Part shown: positions 55,263 to 63,607 of the stretch, piece by piece | Layout of the letters: each line of letters begins with the position of its first letter | Numbering within the stretch: position 1 is the stretch's first letter | NCBI RefSeq assembly: GCF_003418935.1 | Contig: NZ_QVMT01000001.1 | Coordinates: 62,001-126,000, forward strand | Source of the DNA: Emticicia sp. C21 | GTDB lineage: Bacteria > Bacteroidota > Bacteroidia > Cytophagales > Spirosomataceae | Reading direction: 5' to 3' | DNA length: 64,000 nucleotides | Notes under the pieces: generated by a model | The model's input: the letters and a program-made list of their open reading frames with translations, nothing else | What the model was told of the DNA's origin: nothing | The model's database searches: none | Made by a program: the position numbers and the translations under genes

Positions 55263-57095
55263 ATGAAATATATTCTGTTCCCGTTTTTGTCATCAAAGGT
55301 CTCTTCACGACTGGTTATGCTGATTTGCTTTTGCTTCGCAAGTTTAAGTATCTATTCGCAAAAAAATAAGGTTTCACTGGCATTTGAGGTTTCGATGAAC
55401 GCCCCTTCTACTCATCAATACCATGTAGTTTTTAATGGCAAAGGATTTAAGGAAGGGTTTCTTGAATTGGGTATGCCTGCCTGGACAACCGGATATTACC
55501 AGTTAATGAATTTTGCCAACAATGTTGAAAATTTTCAGGCTTTTAGTGGTGACGGAAGAGAATTGAGATGGAAAAAAACTGGAGACAATACCTGGAGAAT
55601 TCATTCATTGAAATACATTGATATTAAAGTGACCTATGATGTAAAAGCTACAAGGAATTTTGTCGCAGGTAATTATCTGGATGAAGAAAGAGGATATATT
55701 TCGCCAGCAGGTATATTTATGTACCCGAAAGGACTGATAAAAAATGAAGTGACCGTAAGCATTGAGAAATATAAAAACTGGTCGAAAATTGCTACCGGAT
55801 TACCCAAAGTTAAAGGAACAGAAAATACTTATTATGCTAAAGACTATGATGTGCTTTATGATAGTCCGATTCTGATAGGGAATTTAGAATCTTTCCCGTC
55901 ATTTACAGTAAAAGGTATTCCGCATTATTTTGAGGCATACAAAGCAGGTAAATTCGATCGGCAGCAATTCATGAACGATTTGCAGAAGATTGTCAGTACG
56001 GCTTCGGGCATTATCGGAGATATACCTTATACTGATTATACTTTTATAGCAATCGGGCCAGGTGGTGGAGGCATCGAGCACCTGAATTCTACTTCTATTG
56101 CTTTTAGTGGAGATGAACTGAATAATCGTGAGTCGAGAATAAGAACCTATAATTTTCTGGCGCATGAGTACTTTCATCATTACAATGTGAAGCGCATCAG
56201 ACCCATTGAATTAGGACCTTTTGATTATGAAAAAGGTAGCCGAACAAAAATGCTTTGGTTATCGGAAGGCTTAACAGTTTATTATGAATATCTGATTCTG
56301 AAGAGAGCAGGATTAACGACTACTGACGAAATATTGAAAACTTTTCAGGAAAGCATTAAAGCTTACGAAAGCAAACCAGGCCGTCAGTTTCAGACGCCTG
56401 CAGATGCAAGCTGGAAAACCTGGGATGAAGGGCCTTTCGGACGAACAAGCGATGAAGTGAACAAAACGATTTCACCCTATGATAAAGGCGCTTTACTGGG
56501 TATGTTGCTCGATTTCAAAATCAGACAATCGACTAAAAATGAGAAGTCTCTGGATGATTTAATGCGTTTGCTTTACAACAAATATTACAAACAGAAAAAC
56601 AGAGGTTTTACTGAAGACGAGTTCAGAACTGAGGCTGAGAAATTAGCGAAAACCTCCTTACAGGATTTCTTCGATTATATCTATACCTTGAAGACTGTCG
56701 ATTACCCGACTTATCTGAACTATGCAGGATTGAAGATTGACACGGTTGCTCATGCACTTCCAACAGCTTGGGCAGGTTTGAGTGTAAGAGACAGAAATGA
56801 TAGCTTGATAGTAAATAATGTGGACTGGCTATCACCTGCCTGGAATAGTGGTTTACGAAGAAGAAATACTATTTTAGAGGTAGATGGTCAAAAGATAAAT
56901 GCTAAGACACTGAACGAAATTGTCAGCAAAGCGCAAGCAGGTGATAAAATAAAGATCAGATTTGAGACAGCGAATGGCATTAAGGAGGAGGAATTGATTT
57001 TTGCTATCAAGAAAGAAAGTTCTTATGCTATTACGCCTGTTGAAAATCCGACTCCTCTTCAAAGCAAGATATTAAAGAGTTGGTTGGGGGAATAA
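55263..57095 (+). CDS. M61-family metallopeptidase (glycyl-aminopeptidase-like)
   Basis: 610 residues from the ATG at 55263, giving a signal peptide (SRLVMLICFCFASLSIYSQ); an earlier in-frame Met would add a cysteine- and phenylalanine-rich stretch with no family match. Zinc site HEYFHH in YNFLAHEYFHHYNVKRIRP, followed by WLSEGLTVYYEYLIL with the third ligand (E). A PDZ domain is at the C-terminus (SVRDRNDSLIVNNVDWLSPAW, AGDKIKIRFETANG). Periplasmic or membrane-associated peptidase. Promoter lies before the small peptide upstream. Confidence 0.9.
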   Translation: MKYILFPFLSSKVSSRLVMLICFCFASLSIYSQKNKVSLAFEVSMNAPSTHQYHVVFNGKGFKEGFLELGMPAWTTGYYQLMNFANNVENFQAFSGDGRELRWKKTGDNTWRIHSLKYIDIKVTYDVKATRNFVAGNYLDEERGYISPAGIFMYPKGLIKNEVTVSIEKYKNWSKIATGLPKVKGTENTYYAKDYDVLYDSPILIGNLESFPSFTVKGIPHYFEAYKAGKFDRQQFMNDLQKIVSTASGIIGDIPYTDYTFIAIGPGGGGIEHLNSTSIAFSGDELNNRESRIRTYNFLAHEYFHHYNVKRIRPIELGPFDYEKGSRTKMLWLSEGLTVYYEYLILKRAGLTTTDEILKTFQESIKAYESKPGRQFQTPADASWKTWDEGPFGRTSDEVNKTISPYDKGALLGMLLDFKIRQSTKNEKSLDDLMRLLYNKYYKQKNRGFTEDEFRTEAEKLAKTSLQDFFDYIYTLKTVDYPTYLNYAGLKIDTVAHALPTAWAGLSVRDRNDSLIVNNVDWLSPAWNSGLRRRNTILEVDGQKINAKTLNEIVSKAQAGDKIKIRFETANGIKEEELIFAIKKESSYAITPVENPTPLQSKILKSWLGE

Positions 57096-57121
57096 ATATC
57101 TTGCGTGGCAAGCTTAATTTA

Positions 57122-57760
57122 TCAAGGTTCGAATCCAATTGGGTTTTCAGTAGCAATAAGAGTGTCTATTTTCATATTTTTTACACTGACAACTGTAGTC
57201 TGAATAGCATTATATGTTCCATTATGCGCCAATCTGGTGAATTGAAAATCTTTAATATTATCACCATTCACATCGACTAATTGTATTTCAGGCGTTTCAA
57301 CTTTAAATTGTTCTTTTAAATTTGAAGCTTTCAATTTACCATCTAAATTATTGTAGAGGGCAAAAAGGTTGAAGTTAAATACTGCAGGAATAAACTCTCT
57401 CGTTTCATTCTCGTAGAATAAAACTTTACCATTGGTGTATCCAGTAGGATAATGCCTTAATAGTATTAGATAAATAGTTTGAAATTCAGCTTTTAAACGA
57501 ATGGTTGATATATGGTAATTTTCTAGAAGTTTATCAGGTAAATTATCCTCCCTATAATATTCTTTAATAGTCTCCTCAATTTTTGCCTCTTTCTCGTCAT
57601 TTTCCCGAAATATATTGTTCGGATTTCCCCAATCAATTTCTGTTAATTTTAAAGGAAATTTGGCATTTATAATTTTAGGATTAAAGGATTTCTCTGAGGT
57701 TTGAGAAGTATTACAAGAAGTAAAAATAGTCAATAGCAAAAGATAGTCAAATAGTCGCAT
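57122..57760 (-). CDS. Putative lipoprotein
   Basis: 212 residues. Lipobox at LLLTIFTSCNTS. Remaining sequence is acidic and beta-rich (ETREFIPAVFNFNLFALYNN, IQLVDVNGDNIKDFQFTRLAHNGTYNA). The DVNGDNIKDF segment resembles a calcium-binding or FG-GAP-like loop. No family named. An IS982-type element is inserted 51 bp upstream of its start and may have separated it from its promoter. Confidence 0.6.
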   Translation of the reverse strand: MRLFDYLLLLTIFTSCNTSQTSEKSFNPKIINAKFPLKLTEIDWGNPNNIFRENDEKEAKIEETIKEYYREDNLPDKLLENYHISTIRLKAEFQTIYLILLRHYPTGYTNGKVLFYENETREFIPAVFNFNLFALYNNLDGKLKASNLKEQFKVETPEIQLVDVNGDNIKDFQFTRLAHNGTYNAIQTTVVSVKNMKIDTLIATENPIGFEP

Positions 57761-57811
57761 ATTATAATTGAGAGTTAAAACCAGCTTAAATTAAGAAAAA
57801 TCTACTAATTA

Positions 57812-58735
57812 ACTCAAGTTGCTACTTATTTTATGTTATAGATATTTGATAATGGCATAAGCAAGGATGACAAAAAAGACTTTCAACTGAAATCCTTCTA
57901 TACTAACAGCGTGGATTCTTTTGGGAAACCTTGATGTAATAATGCTGTATGCCGTTTCTACAATTTTTCTATTGTATTTTTTTGCTATTTCATCAATAAA
58001 ACTATCTCCTCTGTGAGAGTTTTTCTTTCGTTGAGTAGCAAATTCAATTCCTTCATATTCTCCGTAAAAATCCTCCCATTCATAATCTGTAAATCCGCTA
58101 TCTAACCAAACAATACTACCTGATGGCAGATCAAAAGCCAGTCGGTTTAAGGCAGATTTCTCGCTATACCCTCCTGCATACATAGCTAATTCTATTGGAT
58201 TGCCATGTTCATCTATCAGTAGAGCCACTTTAAATCCGTAGAAATATCCTCTTTTTGATACGCTTTTACCTCTAAAATCTTCATCATTTAGTAAACGACA
58301 GTTCTTAATGCGTATGTTATGACAAACCGCTACAGGAAAAGTGTCAAGTATGTAGCGCTGACGATGATTCAACGTTTTAGCTATCCACCCAAGAATATTG
58401 AAAAGCCATTTAGCTAATTCTCGACAACTATGGATACGGCGACAAAATCGAGATTTATCCAACATATAATCGCAATGATGCTGAAGCATATAACCTCTGG
58501 CAACATCCCAGTTCCCTCCAAAATACCAACCACTTACCAAAACTGTCGTCAGTAGCATCGCATCATTTACTCGACGCTGACTATCTTCTTTATAAGCTGC
58601 TTTTTGTAAAATATCATCAATAATAATATATATTGCAATGGTGTTATCTTTTAGCATAGTAATTTTGATTTGTCGTGATTTCAAAAATACATCCTTGCTA
58701 GGGATAACACTATTTTTATAAGTAGCAACTTGAGT
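57812..58735. mobile_element. IS982-type insertion sequence, complete
   Basis: 924 bp bounded by perfect 18-bp inverted repeats (ACTCAAGTTGCTACTTAT at 57812-57829 and its complement at 58718-58735). It is flanked by a TAATTA duplication (57806-57811 and 58736-58741). It holds one transposase gene. Intact ends suggest recent, possibly still active, insertion. Confidence 0.85.
57836..58657 (-). CDS. IS982-family transposase
   Basis: 273 residues from the ATG at 58657. Family signatures: ILDTFPVAVCHNIRIKNCRLL, RGKSVSKRGYFYGFKVALLID and VWLDSGFTDYEWEDF, with the DDE residues expected in these blocks (D in LDTF, D in WLDSGF, E near the end). The frame is intact. Cut-and-paste transposition. Confidence 0.9.
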   Translation of the reverse strand: MLKDNTIAIYIIIDDILQKAAYKEDSQRRVNDAMLLTTVLVSGWYFGGNWDVARGYMLQHHCDYMLDKSRFCRRIHSCRELAKWLFNILGWIAKTLNHRQRYILDTFPVAVCHNIRIKNCRLLNDEDFRGKSVSKRGYFYGFKVALLIDEHGNPIELAMYAGGYSEKSALNRLAFDLPSGSIVWLDSGFTDYEWEDFYGEYEGIEFATQRKKNSHRGDSFIDEIAKKYNRKIVETAYSIITSRFPKRIHAVSIEGFQLKVFFVILAYAIIKYL

Positions 58736-58779
58736 TAATTAAAATATTTCTGAACAAATCGCACTAAATCTCTTAATGC

Positions 58780-59790
58780 TTAATGTCTCATATCTCTTGG
58801 CAATACTCCATATTTTCGCTTAAAGGCTGCCGTGAAATGTTGTGGGTTTTTATAGCCTGCTTTTTCGGCTATTTCTGAAACTGTTGCATCCATTGAGAGT
58901 AGTTGCTGGCGGGCTTCTTCCATTTTTATATCGTTGAGGTATCCAAATATAGTAGCACCATAGATTGCTTTAAATCCCTTTTTCAGTTTATCTAAATTCA
59001 AGCCTGATTCGAGGGATAATTCATGCAAACTTGGGGTTTTTCGTCTGCTTAATAATAGATCTTTCACCAAAGCAAATTTTGCTTTATCTACCTGATTCAA
59101 TTGGTGATTCTCCTGAATCTGCTGACTGAATTGATCCATTTGCAATACCAATAATTCATGGACTTTAGCTTCTATATAAATTTTATTAAAGGGTCCTCTC
59201 AGTCGACATTGAATAATATCAACTACAATCTGTTTCATTCTGGGCAACATCATCATGCCTATACTATTGAGAAGTGCAACTTCACCTCTATTTACTCTTG
59301 CAAAAAATTCAGGATAGTAATCAGAAAAACTTGCGAATTGGCGATAGAAATATTCTGGTGAAAAATTTACTTCAAAATTGATGCAATTAGATAAATCTCC
59401 ATTTTTTTTATAATCAGATAGATGCTTGGGTAAGAATAAGAAATTACCTGTTCCGTTTCTAATATCCAACTGAGACTCCTGGCTATAGCCAGACAGTTCC
59501 GCCGATAAGCTAAAGTGCATCTGAAAGGCATCTTCTTGCTTTCTAGTGTGTAGGCATAGTTGATATGGTAAACACAAGTTCGAAATCTGCATCCAGAAGC
59601 CGGGAAGTACAATTTCCTTGCAAATAGCTAATGACCCACCTTTAATCTCCAGATAATATTCCTGCACATCTCCCGAATGCTGTTGAATAATCGGATAATG
59701 ACCGCAATAATCCTGATGTTGATTGAGCGTATCAAGAATCAAACTTCTTTTGGCGGCATTAAAACTTCTTTTGGCGTTAACATACTCCAT
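58780..59790 (-). CDS. AraC-family regulator (PchR-like)
   Basis: 336 residues. The C-terminal 100 residues carry two AraC helix-turn-helix motifs: LHELSLESGLNLDKLKKGFK and VSEIAEKAGYKNPQHFTAAF, then KRKYGVLPRDMRH. The N-terminal domain is long and not a simple cupin, as in PchR-type siderophore-responsive regulators. It diverges from the siderophore-type receptor at 59851. A 15-bp direct repeat in its first codons (59741-59755 and 59762-59776) may be the operator. Confidence 0.88.
   Translation of the reverse strand: MEYVNAKRSFNAAKRSLILDTLNQHQDYCGHYPIIQQHSGDVQEYYLEIKGGSLAICKEIVLPGFWMQISNLCLPYQLCLHTRKQEDAFQMHFSLSAELSGYSQESQLDIRNGTGNFLFLPKHLSDYKKNGDLSNCINFEVNFSPEYFYRQFASFSDYYPEFFARVNRGEVALLNSIGMMMLPRMKQIVVDIIQCRLRGPFNKIYIEAKVHELLVLQMDQFSQQIQENHQLNQVDKAKFALVKDLLLSRRKTPSLHELSLESGLNLDKLKKGFKAIYGATIFGYLNDIKMEEARQQLLSMDATVSEIAEKAGYKNPQHFTAAFKRKYGVLPRDMRH
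59741..59776. promoter_or_regulatory. Direct repeats in the AraC/receptor divergent region
   Basis: AAACTTCTTTTGGCG occurs at 59741-59755 and 59762-59776, repeat starts 21 bp apart (two helical turns). The repeats end 24 bp before the receptor -7 box, in a position suitable for AraC activation. They also encode a short duplication (AKRS) in the regulator. Confidence 0.5.
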
Positions 59791-59800
59791 GTTGTGCTTG

Positions 59801-59843
59801 TAATTTTGCAGCGAATTTACTTATTTATAATTAATCTAAATAA
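59801..59843 (+). promoter_or_regulatory. -7 box and Fur-like site of the siderophore-type receptor
   Basis: TAATTTTG at 59801-59808 is a perfect -7 element. A 23-bp inverted repeat at 59821-59843 ends with AATCTAAATAA, whose left arm TTATTTATAAT matches the ideal complement at 9 of 11 positions. The same AATCTAAATAA arm occurs before the DUF4856 operon. It lies between transcription and translation start. Confidence 0.6.
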
Positions 59844-59850
59844 ATATTGC

Positions 59851-62307
59851 ATGAAAAAAACTGCAAGGAAGCTTAAAGCAATACTCTTGATGGCTTTAAG
59901 CCTTGTATCAATGCTGGCAAATGCACAGAATCAAACAGGTTCAATCAGAGGTACTGTTAAAACATCAGACGGACAAGTCGCAGAATTTGTGAATGTGGGA
60001 TTGAAAGGCACTAACAAAGGTGTAGCATCTAACAAAAGTGGTGGGTTTGAAATTAAGAATGTAGCACCCGGTACTTATACACTACGTATATTTTTTGTTG
60101 GTTTGGAAACAAAAGAACAAAGTGTAGAAGTAAAAGCAGGTGAAGTAACACAAGTAGGCGAAATAATACTGAATGAAAACGCTACACAATTGCAGGAAGT
60201 GGTCATCAAATCAGGAACGACACGCTTCATGAATAAAGAGAGTGAAATTGTTGCCAAAATGCCTTTGAAGTATATCGAAAATCCACAGGTATATAATACG
60301 GTTTCGTCTGAATTAATGAAACAACAGGCAGTGACTAACTATGATGATGCCATGCGCAATGTGCCCGGTATCTCAAGAACATGGGAATCGACCGGACGTG
60401 CAGGTGATGGCGCCTCTTATTTTGCACTCAGAGGCTTTGAAGCACAGACTGTACTATATAATGGTCTACCCGGTCTCACTAATGGAAACCTTGACCCTGC
60501 CAATATCGAAGAGATTCAGGTGATTAAAGGACCGTCGGGTACTTTATTTGGGGGAAGTTTTTATGCTTATGGTGGTATGATTAACACTATTACCAAAAAA
60601 CCTTATTTTACTTTTGGCGGAGAAGTGGCTTATAATGCAGGCAGCTATGGATTGAACCGTATTACGGCTGATATAAATACGCCTTTGAGCAAGACAGAAA
60701 AAATTGCTATGCGTATCAATACGGCTTTTCATAACGAAGGTAGCTGGCAGGATGCAGGCTTCAAGAAATCGTACTTTATAGCCCCAAGCTTATTATATCA
60801 GGTCAATGATAGATTAACTTTCAATTTCCTGGCCGAAATATTAGAGGAAGAACGTGCGGTTCCTCCCGTGTTCTTCCATTCTAATCGTGCAGATCCATTG
60901 ACTTTTAAAACCGTAAAAGACTTAAACTTAAGATATGATTTATCGTTTACCAGCAATGATTTAAGCATCAGAAACCCTCGCTTCAATATGCAGGGACAAA
61001 TGACTTATAAGTTATCAGACAAATGGACTTCTCAATCTGTTATTGCCAGAGGCAGTTCAAAATCTGCCGGATATTATGGGTATATTTATGGAAATAAAGC
61101 AGGTGATAACCGCTTTGCACAATATTTTACCAACGAGCAATATACAATTAATACTACCGACATTCAGCAGAATTTCAACGGAGATTTTAAACTCGGCAAT
61201 ATGAGAAATCGGGTAGTACTGGGGCTTGATTACCTGACACGTAATACGGTTAATAATGCCTCGGGCTATGCATTGGCACGCTATGTAACGCCACAAGGTG
61301 AAGCAAGCTTTACCGACCCTGAAACAGAAGAAGCGATTCCTCAGTCATCATTAACCAGATCATCCATCGACCAGCTTCTGGCAAACTCAGGTATAAACGG
61401 TTGGCAGACTCTTACCGAAAGCAATACCTTCAGTATCTATGCTTCTGATGTACTGAATATCACACCTAAACTATCGGCCATGTTTAGCCTCCGTGCTGAT
61501 TATTTTGATACGAAAGCTGATAAGACAACACCAGACGATGATTATAATCAATGGGCATTATCGCCTAAATTCGGTTTGGTTTATCAGCCTGTTTTGGATA
61601 AGGTTTCTATATTCGCCAACTTTATGGATGGTTTTGTGAATGTTGCTCCGGCTACGGTAGCTGACCCTGATGGTTCAAATCCAAAAGTGAAAGCTTTTAA
61701 ACCTGAGCATTCAACCCAATGGGAAGTAGGTGTTAAAACCAATCTGATTTCAGACAAATTATATGCTACAGTATCATATTATGATATAAAAGTACGTAAC
61801 AAAGTAACCTCTGACCCTACCAATATCAATAATCAATTGCAAGGCGGTGAAGTTGGTAGCAAAGGCTTTGAATTAGATATTACTGCAAGCCCTGTTTTAG
61901 GCTTAAATCTGGTAGCAGGTTATAGCCATAACGAGACCAAGGTTATCAAAGGTGAGCCGGATAATTTCTATCTGCAACCAGGCAGAGCTCCTGGTGGACA
62001 AGGCCCACAAGACAATGCTAATTTCTGGGCAAACTATAAGTTTAAACCTCAGAACCCAAATGGTTTCGGAATCGGTCTTGGGCTTAATTATGGTGGAGAA
62101 TACAAAGTAATCGATAACGCTGCCACAGGTGTGTTTACTTTACCAAGCTATACCTTGTTGAACGGAAGCTTATTTTATAGCGCACCTAAATATCGTATAG
62201 GTCTGAACGTAAATAATATTACCAATACGCAATACTATATCGGTTATTGGTCTATCAACCCACAAAAACCAAGAACAGCAGTAGCGAGCTTTATTTATAA
62301 GTTCTAG
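59851..62307 (+). CDS. TonB-dependent siderophore-type receptor
   Basis: 818 residues from the ATG at 59851 (MKKTARKLKAILLMALSLVSMLANAQ, signal peptide). Carboxypeptidase-regulatory-like domain about 29-115 (GSIRGTVKTSDGQVAEFVNVG), plug about 120-240 (VLYNGLPGLTNGNLDPANIEE and IQVIKGPSGTLFGGSFY), barrel ending in SFIYKF. The plug pattern fits ferric siderophore receptors (FhuE/FptA-like). The adjacent divergent AraC regulator and the Fur-like site support iron regulation. Confidence 0.92.
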   Translation: MKKTARKLKAILLMALSLVSMLANAQNQTGSIRGTVKTSDGQVAEFVNVGLKGTNKGVASNKSGGFEIKNVAPGTYTLRIFFVGLETKEQSVEVKAGEVTQVGEIILNENATQLQEVVIKSGTTRFMNKESEIVAKMPLKYIENPQVYNTVSSELMKQQAVTNYDDAMRNVPGISRTWESTGRAGDGASYFALRGFEAQTVLYNGLPGLTNGNLDPANIEEIQVIKGPSGTLFGGSFYAYGGMINTITKKPYFTFGGEVAYNAGSYGLNRITADINTPLSKTEKIAMRINTAFHNEGSWQDAGFKKSYFIAPSLLYQVNDRLTFNFLAEILEEERAVPPVFFHSNRADPLTFKTVKDLNLRYDLSFTSNDLSIRNPRFNMQGQMTYKLSDKWTSQSVIARGSSKSAGYYGYIYGNKAGDNRFAQYFTNEQYTINTTDIQQNFNGDFKLGNMRNRVVLGLDYLTRNTVNNASGYALARYVTPQGEASFTDPETEEAIPQSSLTRSSIDQLLANSGINGWQTLTESNTFSIYASDVLNITPKLSAMFSLRADYFDTKADKTTPDDDYNQWALSPKFGLVYQPVLDKVSIFANFMDGFVNVAPATVADPDGSNPKVKAFKPEHSTQWEVGVKTNLISDKLYATVSYYDIKVRNKVTSDPTNINNQLQGGEVGSKGFELDITASPVLGLNLVAGYSHNETKVIKGEPDNFYLQPGRAPGGQGPQDNANFWANYKFKPQNPNGFGIGLGLNYGGEYKVIDNAATGVFTLPSYTLLNGSLFYSAPKYRIGLNVNNITNTQYYIGYWSINPQKPRTAVASFIYKF

Positions 62308-62411
62308 AAAATATATTTAGCTATTGAGCGATTCTATGAATTGACTTAACCACTCATTTATTAAATGAAATAGAGTAACTCAATATTTTAGTAAACTACA
62401 CTTATTTATAC

Positions 62412-62455
62412 CAAAGGTGTTCTCTAGCATTCGTTCGAATATAAAGGGCACCTTT
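62412..62455 (+). terminator. Terminator of the siderophore-type receptor gene
   Basis: Stem AAAGGTG / CACCTTT with an internal ATTCG/CGAAT hairpin in the loop, followed by CTTTAT. Confidence 0.6.
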
Positions 62456-62518
62456 CTTTATCTTAAATATTTTTAAATCTTTTTTTACCCCTGACATACC
62501 TCTGTCATAACCTCTCTT

Positions 62519-62526
62519 TAATTTTG
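62519..62526 (+). promoter_or_regulatory. -7 element (TAATTTTG) of the VOC gene
   Basis: Perfect TAnnTTTG match about 32 bp before the ATG at 62558. Confidence 0.5.
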
Positions 62527-62557
62527 TTTCATCAATCAAATCGAACACAATACTCAG

Positions 62558-63010
62558 ATGGAAGCACAAACAAAATTACGCGGAATGGCCAATGTAAGCT
62601 ACTGGGCAGATGATGTAAAAGCGGCTCGTGAATGGTATAACGAAGTATTTGGTATTGAGCCTTATTTCCAAAGACCTGACGCAGAAAATCCTGCGTATAT
62701 CGAATATCGCACAGGGGACTATCAACACGAAGTAGGTATTATCAATAAAAAATTCAGACCCCAACCCGCTCCAGATACACCAGGTGGAGCCATTTTATAC
62801 TGGCATGTTGATCATATTGAACAATCTTTAGAACGATTACTAACCTTAGGTGCTCAACCTTATCAGTCAATTACTAAATGGGGTGAAGGCTTCATTACCG
62901 CAGCAGTCATCGACCCATTCGGAAATATTCTGGGCATTATGTATAATCGGCACTATTTGAAACAATTGAGTGAATTAGTGATTGAACCTGCGCAGCCTGG
63001 TGTTGAGTGA
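62558..63010 (+). CDS. VOC-family (glyoxalase/bleomycin-resistance-like) protein
   Basis: 150 residues. Paired beta-alpha-beta modules: NVSYWADDVKAAREWYNEVFGIEPYF and ILYWHVDHIEQSLERLLTLGAQ, with VIDPFGNILGIMYNRHY closing the second half. Metal-ligand candidates are H in YQHEVGI and H in WHVDH. Function (lyase, dioxygenase or binding) is undetermined. Single gene with its own -7 box. Confidence 0.88.
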   Translation: MEAQTKLRGMANVSYWADDVKAAREWYNEVFGIEPYFQRPDAENPAYIEYRTGDYQHEVGIINKKFRPQPAPDTPGGAILYWHVDHIEQSLERLLTLGAQPYQSITKWGEGFITAAVIDPFGNILGIMYNRHYLKQLSELVIEPAQPGVE

Positions 63011-63135
63011 ATAAATTAAAATTGTCAAATTATTTTAATTTATCCACGGTCTAATGCCCCATTGATGACATTACTAGTTCGTGATAAAAATAATCATTCA
63101 ATCACTAATTCGCTCAATCACTCAATTCATATTTC

Positions 63136-63504
63136 ATGGAAAATAATAAAGGAATCGAAGCAGTTTATGCCTCAACCCGCCAGGAGTGGCGTCATTGGTT
63201 GGCAGAAAATAGTCAATCAAAAAAGGCAATCTGCCTGATTATTCATCATAAAAAGAGTTCAACTAACAGTATTAATTATGCCGAATCTATAGAAGAAGCC
63301 CTATGTTATGGATGGATAGATTCTAAGGCTAATAAAAGAGATGCTGAAAGTTTCTATTTGCAATTTACTCCCCGCAAACCCAAAAGCAATTGGAGCAAAA
63401 CTAATGTAGAAAGAGTAGGCAGAATGATTGCACAAGGGTTAATGACAGAACACGGCCAGAAATTTATAGATATTGCCAAACAAACCGGTAAGTGGCCTGA
63501 GTAA
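63136..63504 (+). pseudogene. Truncated YdeI/OmpD-associated-family gene
   Basis: 122 residues. EAVYASTRQEWRHWLAENSQS, ESIEEALCYGWIDSKANKRD, FTPRKPKSNWSKTNVERVGRMIAQGLMTEHGQKF are family hallmarks. Members are usually about 190 residues; this one stops at TGKWPE, where others continue for about 70 more residues. No frame of the downstream 100 bp encodes the missing part, so the 3' end was probably deleted. It may still be expressed. Confidence 0.7.
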
Positions 63505-63565
63505 ATGGAGAAAGGAACAAGGAGGATGGTTGAAGGAAATGGAGTTTTTCTTGTTAATTGATAAT

Positions 63566-63595
63566 CCAGAAGCCACTTTTACAGACGGCTTCTGG
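63566..63595. terminator. Hairpin between YdeI fragment and GNAT gene
   Basis: Perfect 9-bp stem CCAGAAGCC / GGCTTCTGG with a 12-nt loop, just before the convergent GNAT stop codon. No T run on either side. Confidence 0.5.
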
Positions 63596-63607
63596 CCAAC
63601 GAATTTC

